Source of the DNA: Rhizobium oryzicola
GTDB lineage: Bacteria; Pseudomonadota; Alphaproteobacteria; Rhizobiales; Rhizobiaceae
Assembly: GCF_030504645.1 (NCBI RefSeq)
Contig: NZ_JAUKWQ010000006.1
Coordinates: 62,001 to 126,000, forward strand
DNA length: 64,000 nt
Direction: 5' to 3'
The notes beneath the pieces were generated by a model. The model searched no databases, was not told the origin of the DNA, and saw only the letters and a list, made by a program, of their open reading frames with translations. Positions 52,268 through 61,878 of this stretch are shown here, in pieces; positions within the stretch are counted from its first letter, which is position 1, and each line of letters opens with the position of its first letter. Made by a program: the position numbers and the translations under genes.

Positions 52268-53113
52268 TCAGTTGAGCCAGAGGTGGATAAGTGCGGCTTC
52301 CGGTGTTTCTGCGCCGCCATTTTGGATACCCGTTGACCAGAGGCCGGCACCCGCCGCGTAGGTGCCGGGACTGAGGCCACCTGCCTCGCACTGGCTCACG
52401 GCACGAATGCGTTTGCCCTTTGTCACCGCCCGCTCCAGAACCCGAACCAACTCGACGTCATCAGGCGCGGTTCCGCTTCCGAAAATGCGCAGTACTGCTC
52501 CGTCCAAAGTGTTCAGCGCTGCCTCGATCGCCGCTGCTGGAAGGCCTGGCGAAAGCGTTAGGATTGCAAGCTTGAGGGGTGCAAATTCATCCTTGGCAGC
52601 CGGCAGTGCGGTTGCCTGCGGCTGCGACCGGAAGGCATCCATCTGGTGGCTGTGATGTTTTACAAGTCCCGCAGCCGGCATCAGTTTGCCGGCGAAGGCC
52701 AGTTGAACACCTGGATCCGGCTGTTTGAGCGCTTGCAGGGCAAGATCGAGATTGTCCTCGGCATCGCCGCCCTGTCCAAGCGGCAGCATGGAGCCGCACA
52801 GAACTACCTTCCGGTTTTCGCCTGCAAGGGCTTGGGAAAGCGCAGCGCCGGTAAAGGCCATGGTGTCGGTGCCATGCGTAACAATGACAGCGGAGTCTGG
52901 ATGGGCGCGGATGGCCCGCAGGATCTCGTTCCAGTGCTCAGGGCCGACGTTGGAACTATCGAGAAGGGGATCGAACACGACGCTGTCGAGACTTGAACTC
53001 CGTGGCAGACGCTCAAGCACAGCCTGCTCGACAAGTCCCTTTTGGGGTTCCAACCCATCGGGGCCGGGTGCCATGCCAATGGTGCCGCCCGTATGAATGA
53101 GTAGAATCCGCAT
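52268..53113 (-). CDS. L-asparaginase family protein
   Basis: A 281-residue type I asparaginase-like enzyme that hydrolyses asparagine to aspartate and ammonia. LIHTGGTIGMA (5-15) contains the first catalytic Thr at 11, and VTHGTDTMAF (79-88) supplies Thr82 and Asp83. No signal peptide is seen, so it is probably cytoplasmic. The gene is 137 bases from cheW. The substrate preference (asparagine or glutamine) cannot be read. Confidence 0.9.
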   Translation of the reverse strand: MRILLIHTGGTIGMAPGPDGLEPQKGLVEQAVLERLPRSSSLDSVVFDPLLDSSNVGPEHWNEILRAIRAHPDSAVIVTHGTDTMAFTGAALSQALAGENRKVVLCGSMLPLGQGGDAEDNLDLALQALKQPDPGVQLAFAGKLMPAAGLVKHHSHQMDAFRSQPQATALPAAKDEFAPLKLAILTLSPGLPAAAIEAALNTLDGAVLRIFGSGTAPDDVELVRVLERAVTKGKRIRAVSQCEAGGLSPGTYAAGAGLWSTGIQNGGAETPEAALIHLWLN

Positions 53114-53205
53114 GCCGCCTCTCCCAACCTGATGTTTGAGGACTGGTAAGGGATGGTTGTCCGGGGATCAATATCGGCGCGCCAAAAGGCTTCGCGCCGA
53201 AACAG

Positions 53206-53229
53206 AAAAGGCGGCCGTGCGGCCGCCTT
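53206..53229 (-). terminator. Intrinsic terminator after cheW
   Basis: Read on the minus strand, AAGGCGGCC and GGCCGCCTT form a 9-bp stem around a four-base loop (stem 53208-53229) and continue into TTTC. It lies 21 bases after the cheW stop. A second hairpin, TCGGCGCG with CGCGCCGA (53174-53200), follows and may back up termination. The core stem is shared with the atpC terminator. Confidence 0.8.
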
Positions 53230-53250
53230 CACACCTCGGAGGGGCTCAAA

Positions 53251-53730
53251 TCAAGCAGCGAGATCGTCTGCCTCGGTGCCCTTGAACATCTTGGAGAGGT
53301 TCAGGAAGCAGATCATGCCGTTCTCATTGGCGATGATGCCTTCACAGAAAGTCTTGTCGAAGGATGCAGACACTTCCGGTACCGGCTGGATCTGGCTGCT
53401 CGGGATCGTCAGGATATCAGACACGCGGTCGACCAGCATGCCAATGACCATATTGTGTACTTCGGCAACGACGATGGCGGAGCGTTCGTTCGCGACCGTG
53501 CTCTTCATGCCAAGCTTGTAGGCCAGGTCGATGATCGGGATGACCGAGCCACGCAGGTTCATAACGCCGATCACGTCGGACGGCGCATGCGGGATCGGTG
53601 TCGACGGTGCCCAGCCACGGATTTCGCGAATGGTGGTGGTCTTGACGCAAAATTCTTGGTCGTGAAGGCGGAAGGCAATGATCTCAAGCGTTTCGCCGCT
53701 GTAGCTTGTCGAATTGATCGTAGTAGCCAT
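53251..53730 (-). CDS. cheW: Chemotaxis coupling protein CheW
   Basis: A 159-residue CheW-fold protein that links receptors to the CheA kinase. IIAFRLHDQEFCVKTTTIREI, SDVIGVMNLRGSVIPIIDL (about 58-76) and IGMLVDRVSDIL are the usual CheW motifs, with an acidic C-terminal end. It starts at the ATG at 53730, whose A is the last base of the receptor stop (TAATG), and has GGAAGA upstream. No cheA or cheY is in the window. It is expected to be dedicated to the upstream receptor. Confidence 0.93.
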   Translation of the reverse strand: MATTINSTSYSGETLEIIAFRLHDQEFCVKTTTIREIRGWAPSTPIPHAPSDVIGVMNLRGSVIPIIDLAYKLGMKSTVANERSAIVVAEVHNMVIGMLVDRVSDILTIPSSQIQPVPEVSASFDKTFCEGIIANENGMICFLNLSKMFKGTEADDLAA

Positions 53731-55514
53731 TAAAATTCTTCCCAACTTTCCGATGCCTGGGCAACCGCTGCGGAACCGGAAAACCGCGCAACTTTCGCCA
53801 TGGGTGTGCGTACCGGCAATGCCACAGGACGGCTTTCGGGTCGCGCTGATGCCATCTTAGGCGAAGAATGTTTCCCAAAGCTGAATCGTCCCAAAAGCAT
53901 CCGCAACGCTTCGGATTCCTTTGCGAGGCTATGGCTTGCCGCGCTTGTCTCTTCCACCATGGCTGCATTCTGCTGGGTATTCTGGTCCATCAGGTTGACG
54001 GCTGTATTGATTTCCTTCAGGCCCAGCGATTGCTCATGCGCGGCCTCCACAATGGCCTTCACATTGGTGTTGATGTCTGCCACCTGCGCGACAATGGTCT
54101 GCAGCGAGCGGCCGGTCTCGCCGACCAGTGCCACGCCTTGAGCCACCTGCTCGCTTGATGTGTTGATCAAGGCCTTGATTTCTTTTGCAGCCTTGGCCGA
54201 GCGCTGTGCCAGTTCACGTACTTCCTGTGCAACCACGGCAAAGCCCTTGCCTGCTTCACCGGCACGTGCCGCTTCAACGCCTGCATTCAGCGCCAGAAGG
54301 TTGGTCTGGAAAGCAATCTCGTCAATCACACCGATGATGTTGGAAATTTCTCCGGCCGACTTTTCGATCTGTCCCATGGCCTCAATGGCATGATTGACCA
54401 CTTCACCGGAACGCGTTGCGCCTATGGTTGTTCGCTCCACCAGTTGACCGGCTTCTTCCGCCCGCTTGGCGCTGGTTGTGACGGTCTGAGTGATCTGGTC
54501 GAGTGCGGCGGCAGTCTGCTCGACGGCAGCTGCCTGCTGCTCCGTCCGCTTGGAGAGGCTGTCCGTTGCTTCGCGAATCTGCTGCGAGCCGGAGGCAATT
54601 TCTTCGCCGTTGTGGCCGACGATCTGCATGGCGTCGCGCAGCTTTTCCATGGAGGCGTTGAAATCGTTTCTGATCTTTTCGAGCCCGGCGATGAAAGGGC
54701 GTTCGATGCGGAAGGTGAGGTCGCCATTGGAGAGAGCCGTGAGACCTTCGGCGATTTCGTCGACCGCGCGCACCCGGTCGGTCACATCCGTTGCAAACTT
54801 CACGACCTTCAGAACGCGTCCGTTGTCGCCAATGATGGGATTGTAGGAGGCCTGGATCCAGACGATCTTGCCGCCTTTGCCAATGCGCTTGAACTCCGAA
54901 GCGATGGCTTCCCCTGCTGCAAGCTTTGACCAGAATGTCTTGTAGTCGGCACTATCGCGGAAGCTTGGCTCGCAGAACATGCTATGATGACGCCCTTGAA
55001 TTTCGGAGAGCGTGTAGCCGAGACAGTTCAGGAAGTTTTCGTTGGCGGTGATGATGTCGCCTGACGTTGTGAATTCGATGACCGCCTGCATCTTGGCAAT
55101 GGCAGCGATTTTTCCGGCATCTTCCGTGGCCTTCAGCTTGCTCCCGGTGATGTCGCTGGCAATCTTCACAATCTTGACCGGCTTTCCGCCAACCAGAACC
55201 GGGTTGTAGGAGGCTTGGATCCAGATCTCCTTGCCGCCCTTGGCGATCCGCTTGTACTCACCGGCATCGAATTCGCCGCGCGAAAGGCGTGCCCAGAAGT
55301 TCCTGTAAGCATCAGACTTCACATAGTCCGCTTCGCAGAAGATACTGTGGCTGCGACCAACAACTTCCTGCAAGGAATAACCGAGTGCTTTCAGAAAGTT
55401 CTCGTTGGCTGTCAGGATCTTGCCGTTCAAATCGAATTCGATGATGGCCTGGGAGCGATGAAAGGCTGCAAGAATGGCTTTCGTTTCGCCGCCCGGGCTG
55501 AAGAGAAATGTCAT
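53730..55514 (-). CDS. Soluble PAS-PAS methyl-accepting chemotaxis protein
   Basis: A 594-residue receptor from the ATG at 55514, which has GAGGA upstream; an ATG five codons earlier has no SD. It has no membrane segment. PAS domain 1 covers about 12-130 and PAS domain 2 about 140-248, sharing the ITGSD/ATDVT-end pattern. A HAMP-like linker (about 250-300) leads to the signalling tip [24 protein letters not shown]. The last six residues ESWEEF are a CheR/CheB docking pentapeptide on a flexible tail. The Trp that binds FAD in Aer-type PAS is Phe82 and Ala203 here, so the ligand is unknown. Confidence 0.93.
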   Translation of the reverse strand: MTFLFSPGGETKAILAAFHRSQAIIEFDLNGKILTANENFLKALGYSLQEVVGRSHSIFCEADYVKSDAYRNFWARLSRGEFDAGEYKRIAKGGKEIWIQASYNPVLVGGKPVKIVKIASDITGSKLKATEDAGKIAAIAKMQAVIEFTTSGDIITANENFLNCLGYTLSEIQGRHHSMFCEPSFRDSADYKTFWSKLAAGEAIASEFKRIGKGGKIVWIQASYNPIIGDNGRVLKVVKFATDVTDRVRAVDEIAEGLTALSNGDLTFRIERPFIAGLEKIRNDFNASMEKLRDAMQIVGHNGEEIASGSQQIREATDSLSKRTEQQAAAVEQTAAALDQITQTVTTSAKRAEEAGQLVERTTIGATRSGEVVNHAIEAMGQIEKSAGEISNIIGVIDEIAFQTNLLALNAGVEAARAGEAGKGFAVVAQEVRELAQRSAKAAKEIKALINTSSEQVAQGVALVGETGRSLQTIVAQVADINTNVKAIVEAAHEQSLGLKEINTAVNLMDQNTQQNAAMVEETSAASHSLAKESEALRMLLGRFSFGKHSSPKMASARPESRPVALPVRTPMAKVARFSGSAAVAQASESWEEF

Positions 55515-55602
55515 GGTGCTTTTCCTCATAAAGATGTCGAGTTGATCTCGTGAGGTGCCACCATCTTGGTGAGCTGGACCTTACCGGTTCGACGGCTGTA
55601 AG

Positions 55603-55631
55603 GTTACAGAATAGAATTAAAATTTAGTCAA
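55603..55631 (-). promoter_or_regulatory. Candidate promoter of the receptor-cheW operon
   Basis: On the minus strand TTGACT (55626-55631) and TGTAAC (55603-55608) are 17 bases apart, about 90 bases before the receptor start. An inverted repeat, ACCTTAC (55578-55584) with GTAAGGT (55598-55604), overlaps the -10 region and could be an operator. Support is by sequence only. Confidence 0.3.
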
Positions 55632-55727
55632 ATATCACAATAATTTAGGGTTGTTTCAGTGAAGTGATTTACCATTTCAGACTGTTAAATGCCAGTTTGA
55701 ATTGCGTTTGCTGGCGAAGCAATCTGC

Positions 55728-58700
55728 TCAATATTCCTTCTCATAGAAAATGCCGGCCGATCCTCCGTCGCTTCCAGCGGAACCTTTCAGCTTTACCCCA
55801 CGTCCGACATCCAGATTGATGGAAGCGCGGGCGCCACTGGAGCCGCCTTGTTCCACCTGAAAATAGGTGCGGTTGTTGATATAACGACCCACCGAGACGC
55901 TCGTTTGTCCCGTATCGTCGGTGTTGATGTCGATATCATCAACTCCAAGATTGCTGCGCAGCGTCTCCAAAAGAGAAGTCGATCCGCCTCCCGCCAACTG
56001 GCTGACGGCGTCCGCCAGTTGGGCGATTTGAAGTGCAGACAGTTTCGACATGGACTGGCCGAAGATCAGTCGCGCCAGAACTTCATCCTGCGGCAAAGCA
56101 GGAGACGAGGAAAAGCTTATATCGGGGTCGTTCGCGACGCCGGTCACCTTGATGATGATTGTCGTGGATCCAGAACTGGTCTGTGCCTGCATGTCCAGAA
56201 CCGGGATAAGGCCGCCGCCGAAAGTGATCTTGCCCGTCGTGAAATCCAGCCGCTTGGCAAGGATTACGATGCGGCCGCGACGCATCTGGAAGCCACCGGA
56301 TACGACAGGTTCAGTTGCCGTGCCGCGGATGGCAAGGCGTCCACCGAGTTCCGCGTCGATGCCGCGACCACGCACGAAGATGCCATTCGGGGCGTCGATC
56401 GTCAGGTCGAGCGCCAGAGGTGTCGATGTGCCCTGTCCACCCTTGTCACCCAGAGCTGCGAGCAATTCCTTGACGTCAGCGGGTGGATTGACGTGCTTCA
56501 CATTGATCTGCGCCAGCGATGCAGGCAGCTTTGCCGGAACGGTGATGGCAGCCTTGGTAAGGCGAATATCGCCCTTCAGAGCAGGCGCTCCCAACAGCGA
56601 GCCTGTCACCGTGAGGGCCCCATTGGCCGTCGCCGCGAAAAGCGTGCCGTCCACATAGGTGGCATCGTTCAGTGTGATCGTGAGATCAGCTGGGAACTCT
56701 CCCGTCAGTCCCACCGTACCACCGACCGACACCTTGCCGCCCGTGGAAAGAGAGCCGGACAGTGACTGGATCGAGGCACGATCCCGGTCGAAAGATACGG
56801 AGGCAGAGATGCCCTCAACGGCAAGATTGCGACGCACATCGATCAGCCGAGCACCCGATGTGGACGCTGTACCGTTGAACGTTGGCGCGGCAAGCGTTCC
56901 GCCGACCGCCACATTGAGCGTACCATTTCCTTCTGCGACAAAACCTTGAGCAGAGAGTTGCGTTGCCAGAAGCGCGAAGGGAAGCGTGCCTTCCACCTTC
57001 GCATCTACGGCGCGCGCGCCTGAGAGGCCGAGACCTCCTCGTGCGGTCAGTGCCAGCCCAGCGTCGCCGGAAAGGCGGGTTTCGAAATCCAATTGACTGC
57101 CCTTCAACGCGCCGGAGGCGGTGACGTTGAAGGCAGCAAGCCCCGCCGCACGCGCCTGCGCAAGCGAGGCATCCTTCCAGGAAAGATTAAAGTCAACGCC
57201 GCGGCCTTCAGGCAGAGCCGAAATCTTGCCCGAGATCTGCCCCGCTGCCCCCAAACCGGGGACGAAGCCATTGGCGAGGTTTGCCGGTATGGCTGCAAGG
57301 TTCGCATTGAGATTGATCTGCGGTCCATTGTCGCCGCCGATGGTTACCTTGCCGCTGGCAGAAGCATTCAGGCCATTCGGGCCGGATAGCCGGGTCTCTC
57401 CCAGCGTCAGCGTGCCGTTCTCGAAATTGCCAGCGGCCTTGAAGTTCAGGTTGGAAATCCCTGCATCGCCCTGTCGACGAATTTCTGCGTCGCTCCATTG
57501 CAGGTCGTAGCGAATGGCGGGAACAGAAACAGTTCCGCCGGCTGTCACGCGCCCGGTGATGATGCCGCCGGTCTGGAGACCGGGGAGGAAGCCCTGCGCC
57601 AGCGTTGCTGGTACAGAGGCGATGTCTGCCGCCATGTTCAGCACTTTATCTCCGGCCAGCTTGGCGGTGCCGGAGGCCGAAATCGAAAGGCCGGAAGGAC
57701 CAGTGACCTTTGCTGTATCCAGCGAAAGCGTGGCGTTTGTGAAGCTACCATTTCCTTCCAACTGCAGGCCGCTCAGGCCTGCAAGCCGCGTCTGCCGTGT
57801 GACGGCATCCTTCCACATCAACTGATACCGAATCGCGGGTGCTTCCGGTGTGCCAGTGGAGGAAACCTTGCCGGAGATCACGCCTTCCGCGTCGATGCCG
57901 GGTATGAAGCCGTTGGCGAGCTTGGCGGGCAGGGCAGCGATATCGGCATTCAGATCGAAGGCTGGCGCCTGCTGCCCCTGGAGAACGGCGCGCCCCTGAG
58001 CCGTGACGGAAAGGCCGGCGGGGTCTTTTATCTCCGTCTTGTCGAGAGTGAGCGTGCCATTGGCAAAGGTGCCGGAGGCTTTCACATCAATGGAATTCAG
58101 ACCTGCCATACGGGTCTGGCTGGAGGAGCCGTTCGCAAGGCTGACGTCATAGGCAAGATTAGGATTTGCAAGTGAACCGCGCAGACTTAAGCGCCCTGCT
58201 GCGAGACCGGTTGCTTCAAGATCAGGCCGGGCGATATCCGCCAGCGCTGCCGGTAGCGCTGCAAATTCGGCGGTCATATCCAGTGCCTGATCCCCGCTCA
58301 GTGCAACAAGCCCGTGGCCGGTAAACGATAGTCCGTTCTGACCGGAGATGCGCGCCTCTTCCAGATTGATGGCTTGGCCTGCGTAACGTCCCTTGGCTCG
58401 GAGAGCGAGGTCACCGATATGCGCGTCTCTTGTTTGCCGTGTCGCTGCATTGCTCCAGAGCAGGTCGAAGCTTGCGGCGGGGGAGGCAAGCGTGCCTTCG
58501 GCAGCCAATGTGCCGCCGATCACGCCTTCAGCCGCCAAGTCCAGACGCAGAGCATTGGCTAGCGCTGCAGGAATCCCCTTCAGTTCTGCGTTCAGCGCGA
58601 TTTCGCGCTCGCCATCCAGCCGGATCGTGCCCTTGGCATTTGCGCTTGTCGCCTCCGGAGCGGTGAGATCGAAGGCGTCGAGTGTCAGGACATTGTTTTC

Positions 58701-61700
58701 CAGGCGACCCCGGCTAGTGGCTGTGATGTCATTCATCACGGCATGCTTCTTCGCATCCGCAATGGCACCATTGTTCCAGGCGAGATCGAACATGGCCGTC
58801 GGCGCGGCAAGCGTGCCGCCGATTGTAGACATGCCGGATAGAATGCCCAATGCTTCCACGCGCGGTTCGATACGGTGGACAAGCGAGGCTGGCAGCGACA
58901 GAAGATTGACCTTCAGGTCCAGCTTGCGGTCGTCCCGGGTCGAGATGCTGCCGTCCGCCGTAACTGCAATGCCGTCCGGATTGATCAATGTTGCGGCATC
59001 AATTCCCAACCGCCCATCTTCGAAGCGTCCACGCGCCTTGATGCGAAGCGGCTGCAGGCCATAGGTGCGCGTCTCAGCCAATTCCGCATTCGCGACATTC
59101 AGATCATAAAAGATCGAGGGATTGGAGGACTGGCCATTGGTGGCCACGAGGCCGTTCACCTGACCAGTCGGTGCGAGATTAGGCGCAACCAGACCAACCA
59201 GCGAGGCGGGAAGATTGCGGATCTCCGCCGACAGAGCCAGGGTCGAGCCCGCGCTGCCATCAAGTGTTATGCGCCCATCGCCAGCCGTCAGGGCGAGTTG
59301 GCGAAACCGTGCCTGACCTTGGGTGACGGAAATCGTGGCCGGTGCTGCAAGCGAAAGGCCAACGCCGCGTGGCTTGGCCGAAAACTGAGAGAGCGTGATG
59401 TCCGTGCCGTTTTCCGTATCGAGTGCACCGACGAGCAGCAATGGCGCGTTGTCGAAACGGGAGTTGAGGTCGAACAGGGTTCTTGGTCCTGCCTGCGTGA
59501 CCTTCAGCGCGGAATCCTGCAGGACCTGACCGCCGATCTCGATCTGATTAGCGCGGATGACGCCGTCCAAGGTCATGCCTGCGAGATTTGCGGATGATGC
59601 CGAGACCGCCGGCGCCTTCAAGATGACGCCGCGCGACGAAAGCGTTTGGCCGGACGCATTAAGGGCTAAGGTTGCTTTGCCGTCTACTCCACCCAACCGA
59701 ACAGTACCCTGCAGATCGCCCGCAGCCTGTTGCCCTGCCAACGAGGCGATGAGGCCTGCTTCCGGGAAATTGAACGCCAGTTCACCCTGGGGCAGCATGG
59801 ACGAGGTGAAGGCCATGTTGCCGGTCACGCGATTGGGGCCGAGTTCAACAACCAGATCCGGTGCCGAGAAGGTGCCATTGGCATAGGCGAGATTGCTTTC
59901 GATGCGGGCGGGCTTGCCGTCCACATTCGCCTGGCCCTTCAGATGTGCGCGTGGTGCGTTGAAGTCGGCCGTGCCATCCATCACCAGGCTGACGCCGTCC
60001 AGCAAACGCCCGCGGAAGCGCGCCTCGGCGGAGTTGATGGTGGCCTTCAACGCAAGTGCAGTTACTGGACCATTGGCAGTGAGATCATAACCGGCCGGCC
60101 CCTTTGCGTCCGGGCGCAGTTTGCCGAGATCCGGAACCCGGCCCGCAAGATGTGCGGTCATCTTACCGCCATCCAGAAGGACGTTCCCGTGGCCTTCCAG
60201 TATGGAAGATTTGACGACAACGTTCTCCAGGCTGATACGGCCGCCAATCGCTGCGTCAATATAGCCTTCGGCAGCGATGCGATCCTCGAAAAGATCGCCA
60301 ATCTCGGGCGGCAGACCTTCCGGGTTCAGGAACATCCGCAGATTGCCGGTCACCGCCTGCTTGGAAAGATTGTAAGCACCGCTGACCGTGCCGGAGATAT
60401 TGGCACTTTCAAACGTGGACGCATCCAGCCCGACTGCCTGCGTACCAAGCCGGATCGGCGCATCGATGCGGATCGGACCCTGGATCAGGCGGTTGAGGTT
60501 GTCATCGGTGAAGCCGGTGCGCGCGGCCGTCAGGCGGGAGCGTATGCTGCCCGTCCATTGGTTGAAGTTGAGGTCTTCACTTTCCGCCTGCAGGCGCACC
60601 TGCTCAAAGCGGGTGTTCATGGCTGAAATCGAACGGAAGGCCGCAGTCGTGGTGAAGCGGGCAGAGGCTGCTGCACCGGTCAGGGTGAAGTTGACGTTCT
60701 CGACCGCAAAGCGGGCGGGCTTGCCATTGATCGGCCAGTCGATATCGATCGGGCCATTTGCACCGGCAATGCTGCCGGCCAGGCTATTATCGGCGGCTGA
60801 GTCCAGCGCGCCCGCAGCTGATACCCGAATGGCGCCAGAGGCAAGTTCGCCCTTTTTGATCTCGATGCGGCCATTGGGCGAAAACAGCGCGCCTACATTG
60901 ATATCGGTGCGTCCGGCAAACATCGGGCGAATGGCCGGCGGCATCAGTTCCGCCAGTTGCCCGCCACCCTGTACCTCAACGCGATGACGACCGTCCGGCG
61001 CAAGCGTATGGCGTCCGTCCATGCTGATGACCGGCTTGCCATCCACGGTTCCGCGCAATTGCCCGCTCCAGTCGGAAAGCGGTCCCTGGCCATCGAGAGC
61101 CAGGGCAAGGGCCGGAGCGCCAGGCAAATGCAGCAGTCTCGCAAGCAGGCCACCTGACGGTTCGGAAACGACCGCCTGGAGTTTCAATTCGTTCTGCTGC
61201 GGCGCATAGACCAGATCGGTATCGGCGATCGCGTTCGGCTCATCCTTGCGGTGAGCCGAAGCCTTGGCTGAAATCCTGTCGCCGGTGGCGTCGACCGAAC
61301 CCGCAGCCGCCAACAGGAAGTCACGGCCCGTCAAAAGCCGCGAAATGGAAATGTCGGGCAGTTCCATGCTGTCGATGCGAACTTCGACAGGAAGGGAAAA
61401 ACCGCTCGATTGGCTTTGAGAGGTTTGTGCTTGCTGTGGCGCATCTTCGGGCGGTCGATGCAACTTCAGGCCTTCGACCCGGATACGCTCCGCATGGAAG
61501 GTGCCCGACAAGAGAGCAAGCGGTGACCAGTCTACGGCGACACCCTGCGCTTCGGTGTGGACACCCTTGTCATCGCTGATATCGATCCGATCAATCCTGA
61601 GGTGCCCCGTCAGTAGGCCCCTCAGCGCGGAGAGCTTGACCATTTGCCCGGGAGAGGAGGCGAGCGAGGATATGAGATTTGCGGCCATGCGCTGCCCGGC

Positions 61701-61811
61701 GGGCGCGAAGCCGACAAAGAGCGCGGAGGCAACAATGAGGACGAGCAGGATCGCCGCCGTGCGAAGCACAGCGCGCAAAATCCTTGAGCCCAGGCCGCGT
61801 GATGACCTCAT
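55728..61811 (-). CDS. tamB: Translocation and assembly module subunit TamB
   Basis: A 2027-residue inner-membrane-anchored protein. One N-terminal membrane helix (about 11-33) is followed by a long periplasmic repeating beta-groove structure, and a C-terminal DUF490 domain (about 1700-2027) with FTTGKITFGGGLIPVLDM and QDEVLARLIFGQSMSKLS. TamB works with TamA in envelope protein insertion and lipid transport. The C-terminus, FYEKEY, is typical. It is much longer than Escherichia coli TamB (1259), largely through seven repeats of about 106 residues at 867-1611. It is 67 bases after tamA. Confidence 0.93.
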   Translation of the reverse strand: MRSSRGLGSRILRAVLRTAAILLVLIVASALFVGFAPAGQRMAANLISSLASSPGQMVKLSALRGLLTGHLRIDRIDISDDKGVHTEAQGVAVDWSPLALLSGTFHAERIRVEGLKLHRPPEDAPQQAQTSQSQSSGFSLPVEVRIDSMELPDISISRLLTGRDFLLAAAGSVDATGDRISAKASAHRKDEPNAIADTDLVYAPQQNELKLQAVVSEPSGGLLARLLHLPGAPALALALDGQGPLSDWSGQLRGTVDGKPVISMDGRHTLAPDGRHRVEVQGGGQLAELMPPAIRPMFAGRTDINVGALFSPNGRIEIKKGELASGAIRVSAAGALDSAADNSLAGSIAGANGPIDIDWPINGKPARFAVENVNFTLTGAAASARFTTTAAFRSISAMNTRFEQVRLQAESEDLNFNQWTGSIRSRLTAARTGFTDDNLNRLIQGPIRIDAPIRLGTQAVGLDASTFESANISGTVSGAYNLSKQAVTGNLRMFLNPEGLPPEIGDLFEDRIAAEGYIDAAIGGRISLENVVVKSSILEGHGNVLLDGGKMTAHLAGRVPDLGKLRPDAKGPAGYDLTANGPVTALALKATINSAEARFRGRLLDGVSLVMDGTADFNAPRAHLKGQANVDGKPARIESNLAYANGTFSAPDLVVELGPNRVTGNMAFTSSMLPQGELAFNFPEAGLIASLAGQQAAGDLQGTVRLGGVDGKATLALNASGQTLSSRGVILKAPAVSASSANLAGMTLDGVIRANQIEIGGQVLQDSALKVTQAGPRTLFDLNSRFDNAPLLLVGALDTENGTDITLSQFSAKPRGVGLSLAAPATISVTQGQARFRQLALTAGDGRITLDGSAGSTLALSAEIRNLPASLVGLVAPNLAPTGQVNGLVATNGQSSNPSIFYDLNVANAELAETRTYGLQPLRIKARGRFEDGRLGIDAATLINPDGIAVTADGSISTRDDRKLDLKVNLLSLPASLVHRIEPRVEALGILSGMSTIGGTLAAPTAMFDLAWNNGAIADAKKHAVMNDITATSRGRLENNVLTLDAFDLTAPEATSANAKGTIRLDGEREIALNAELKGIPAALANALRLDLAAEGVIGGTLAAEGTLASPAASFDLLWSNAATRQTRDAHIGDLALRAKGRYAGQAINLEEARISGQNGLSFTGHGLVALSGDQALDMTAEFAALPAALADIARPDLEATGLAAGRLSLRGSLANPNLAYDVSLANGSSSQTRMAGLNSIDVKASGTFANGTLTLDKTEIKDPAGLSVTAQGRAVLQGQQAPAFDLNADIAALPAKLANGFIPGIDAEGVISGKVSSTGTPEAPAIRYQLMWKDAVTRQTRLAGLSGLQLEGNGSFTNATLSLDTAKVTGPSGLSISASGTAKLAGDKVLNMAADIASVPATLAQGFLPGLQTGGIITGRVTAGGTVSVPAIRYDLQWSDAEIRRQGDAGISNLNFKAAGNFENGTLTLGETRLSGPNGLNASASGKVTIGGDNGPQINLNANLAAIPANLANGFVPGLGAAGQISGKISALPEGRGVDFNLSWKDASLAQARAAGLAAFNVTASGALKGSQLDFETRLSGDAGLALTARGGLGLSGARAVDAKVEGTLPFALLATQLSAQGFVAEGNGTLNVAVGGTLAAPTFNGTASTSGARLIDVRRNLAVEGISASVSFDRDRASIQSLSGSLSTGGKVSVGGTVGLTGEFPADLTITLNDATYVDGTLFAATANGALTVTGSLLGAPALKGDIRLTKAAITVPAKLPASLAQINVKHVNPPADVKELLAALGDKGGQGTSTPLALDLTIDAPNGIFVRGRGIDAELGGRLAIRGTATEPVVSGGFQMRRGRIVILAKRLDFTTGKITFGGGLIPVLDMQAQTSSGSTTIIIKVTGVANDPDISFSSSPALPQDEVLARLIFGQSMSKLSALQIAQLADAVSQLAGGGSTSLLETLRSNLGVDDIDINTDDTGQTSVSVGRYINNRTYFQVEQGGSSGARASINLDVGRGVKLKGSAGSDGGSAGIFYEKEY
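56979..59213 (-). repeat. Seven tandem repeats of 106-108 residues within TamB
   Basis: Protein units start at about residues 867, 973, 1080, 1186, 1294, 1400 and 1508, each opening with (L/I/V)PA-L-N/D or similar and containing a G-I-G/K/S-G box and an NG-L-L or G-LS region. Spacing is 106-108. Units 5, 6 and 7 are the most alike (for example LANGFxPG). The DNA copies are diverged enough that this is old duplication rather than a recent exact repeat. Each unit is likely one structural layer of the beta-groove. Confidence 0.8.
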
Positions 61812-61878
61812 TGCGCTTGCATTGTCCTCATTGTTCTCCAGAAAAATTGCTTATCCTGATATCCGATCTTTTGCGACA

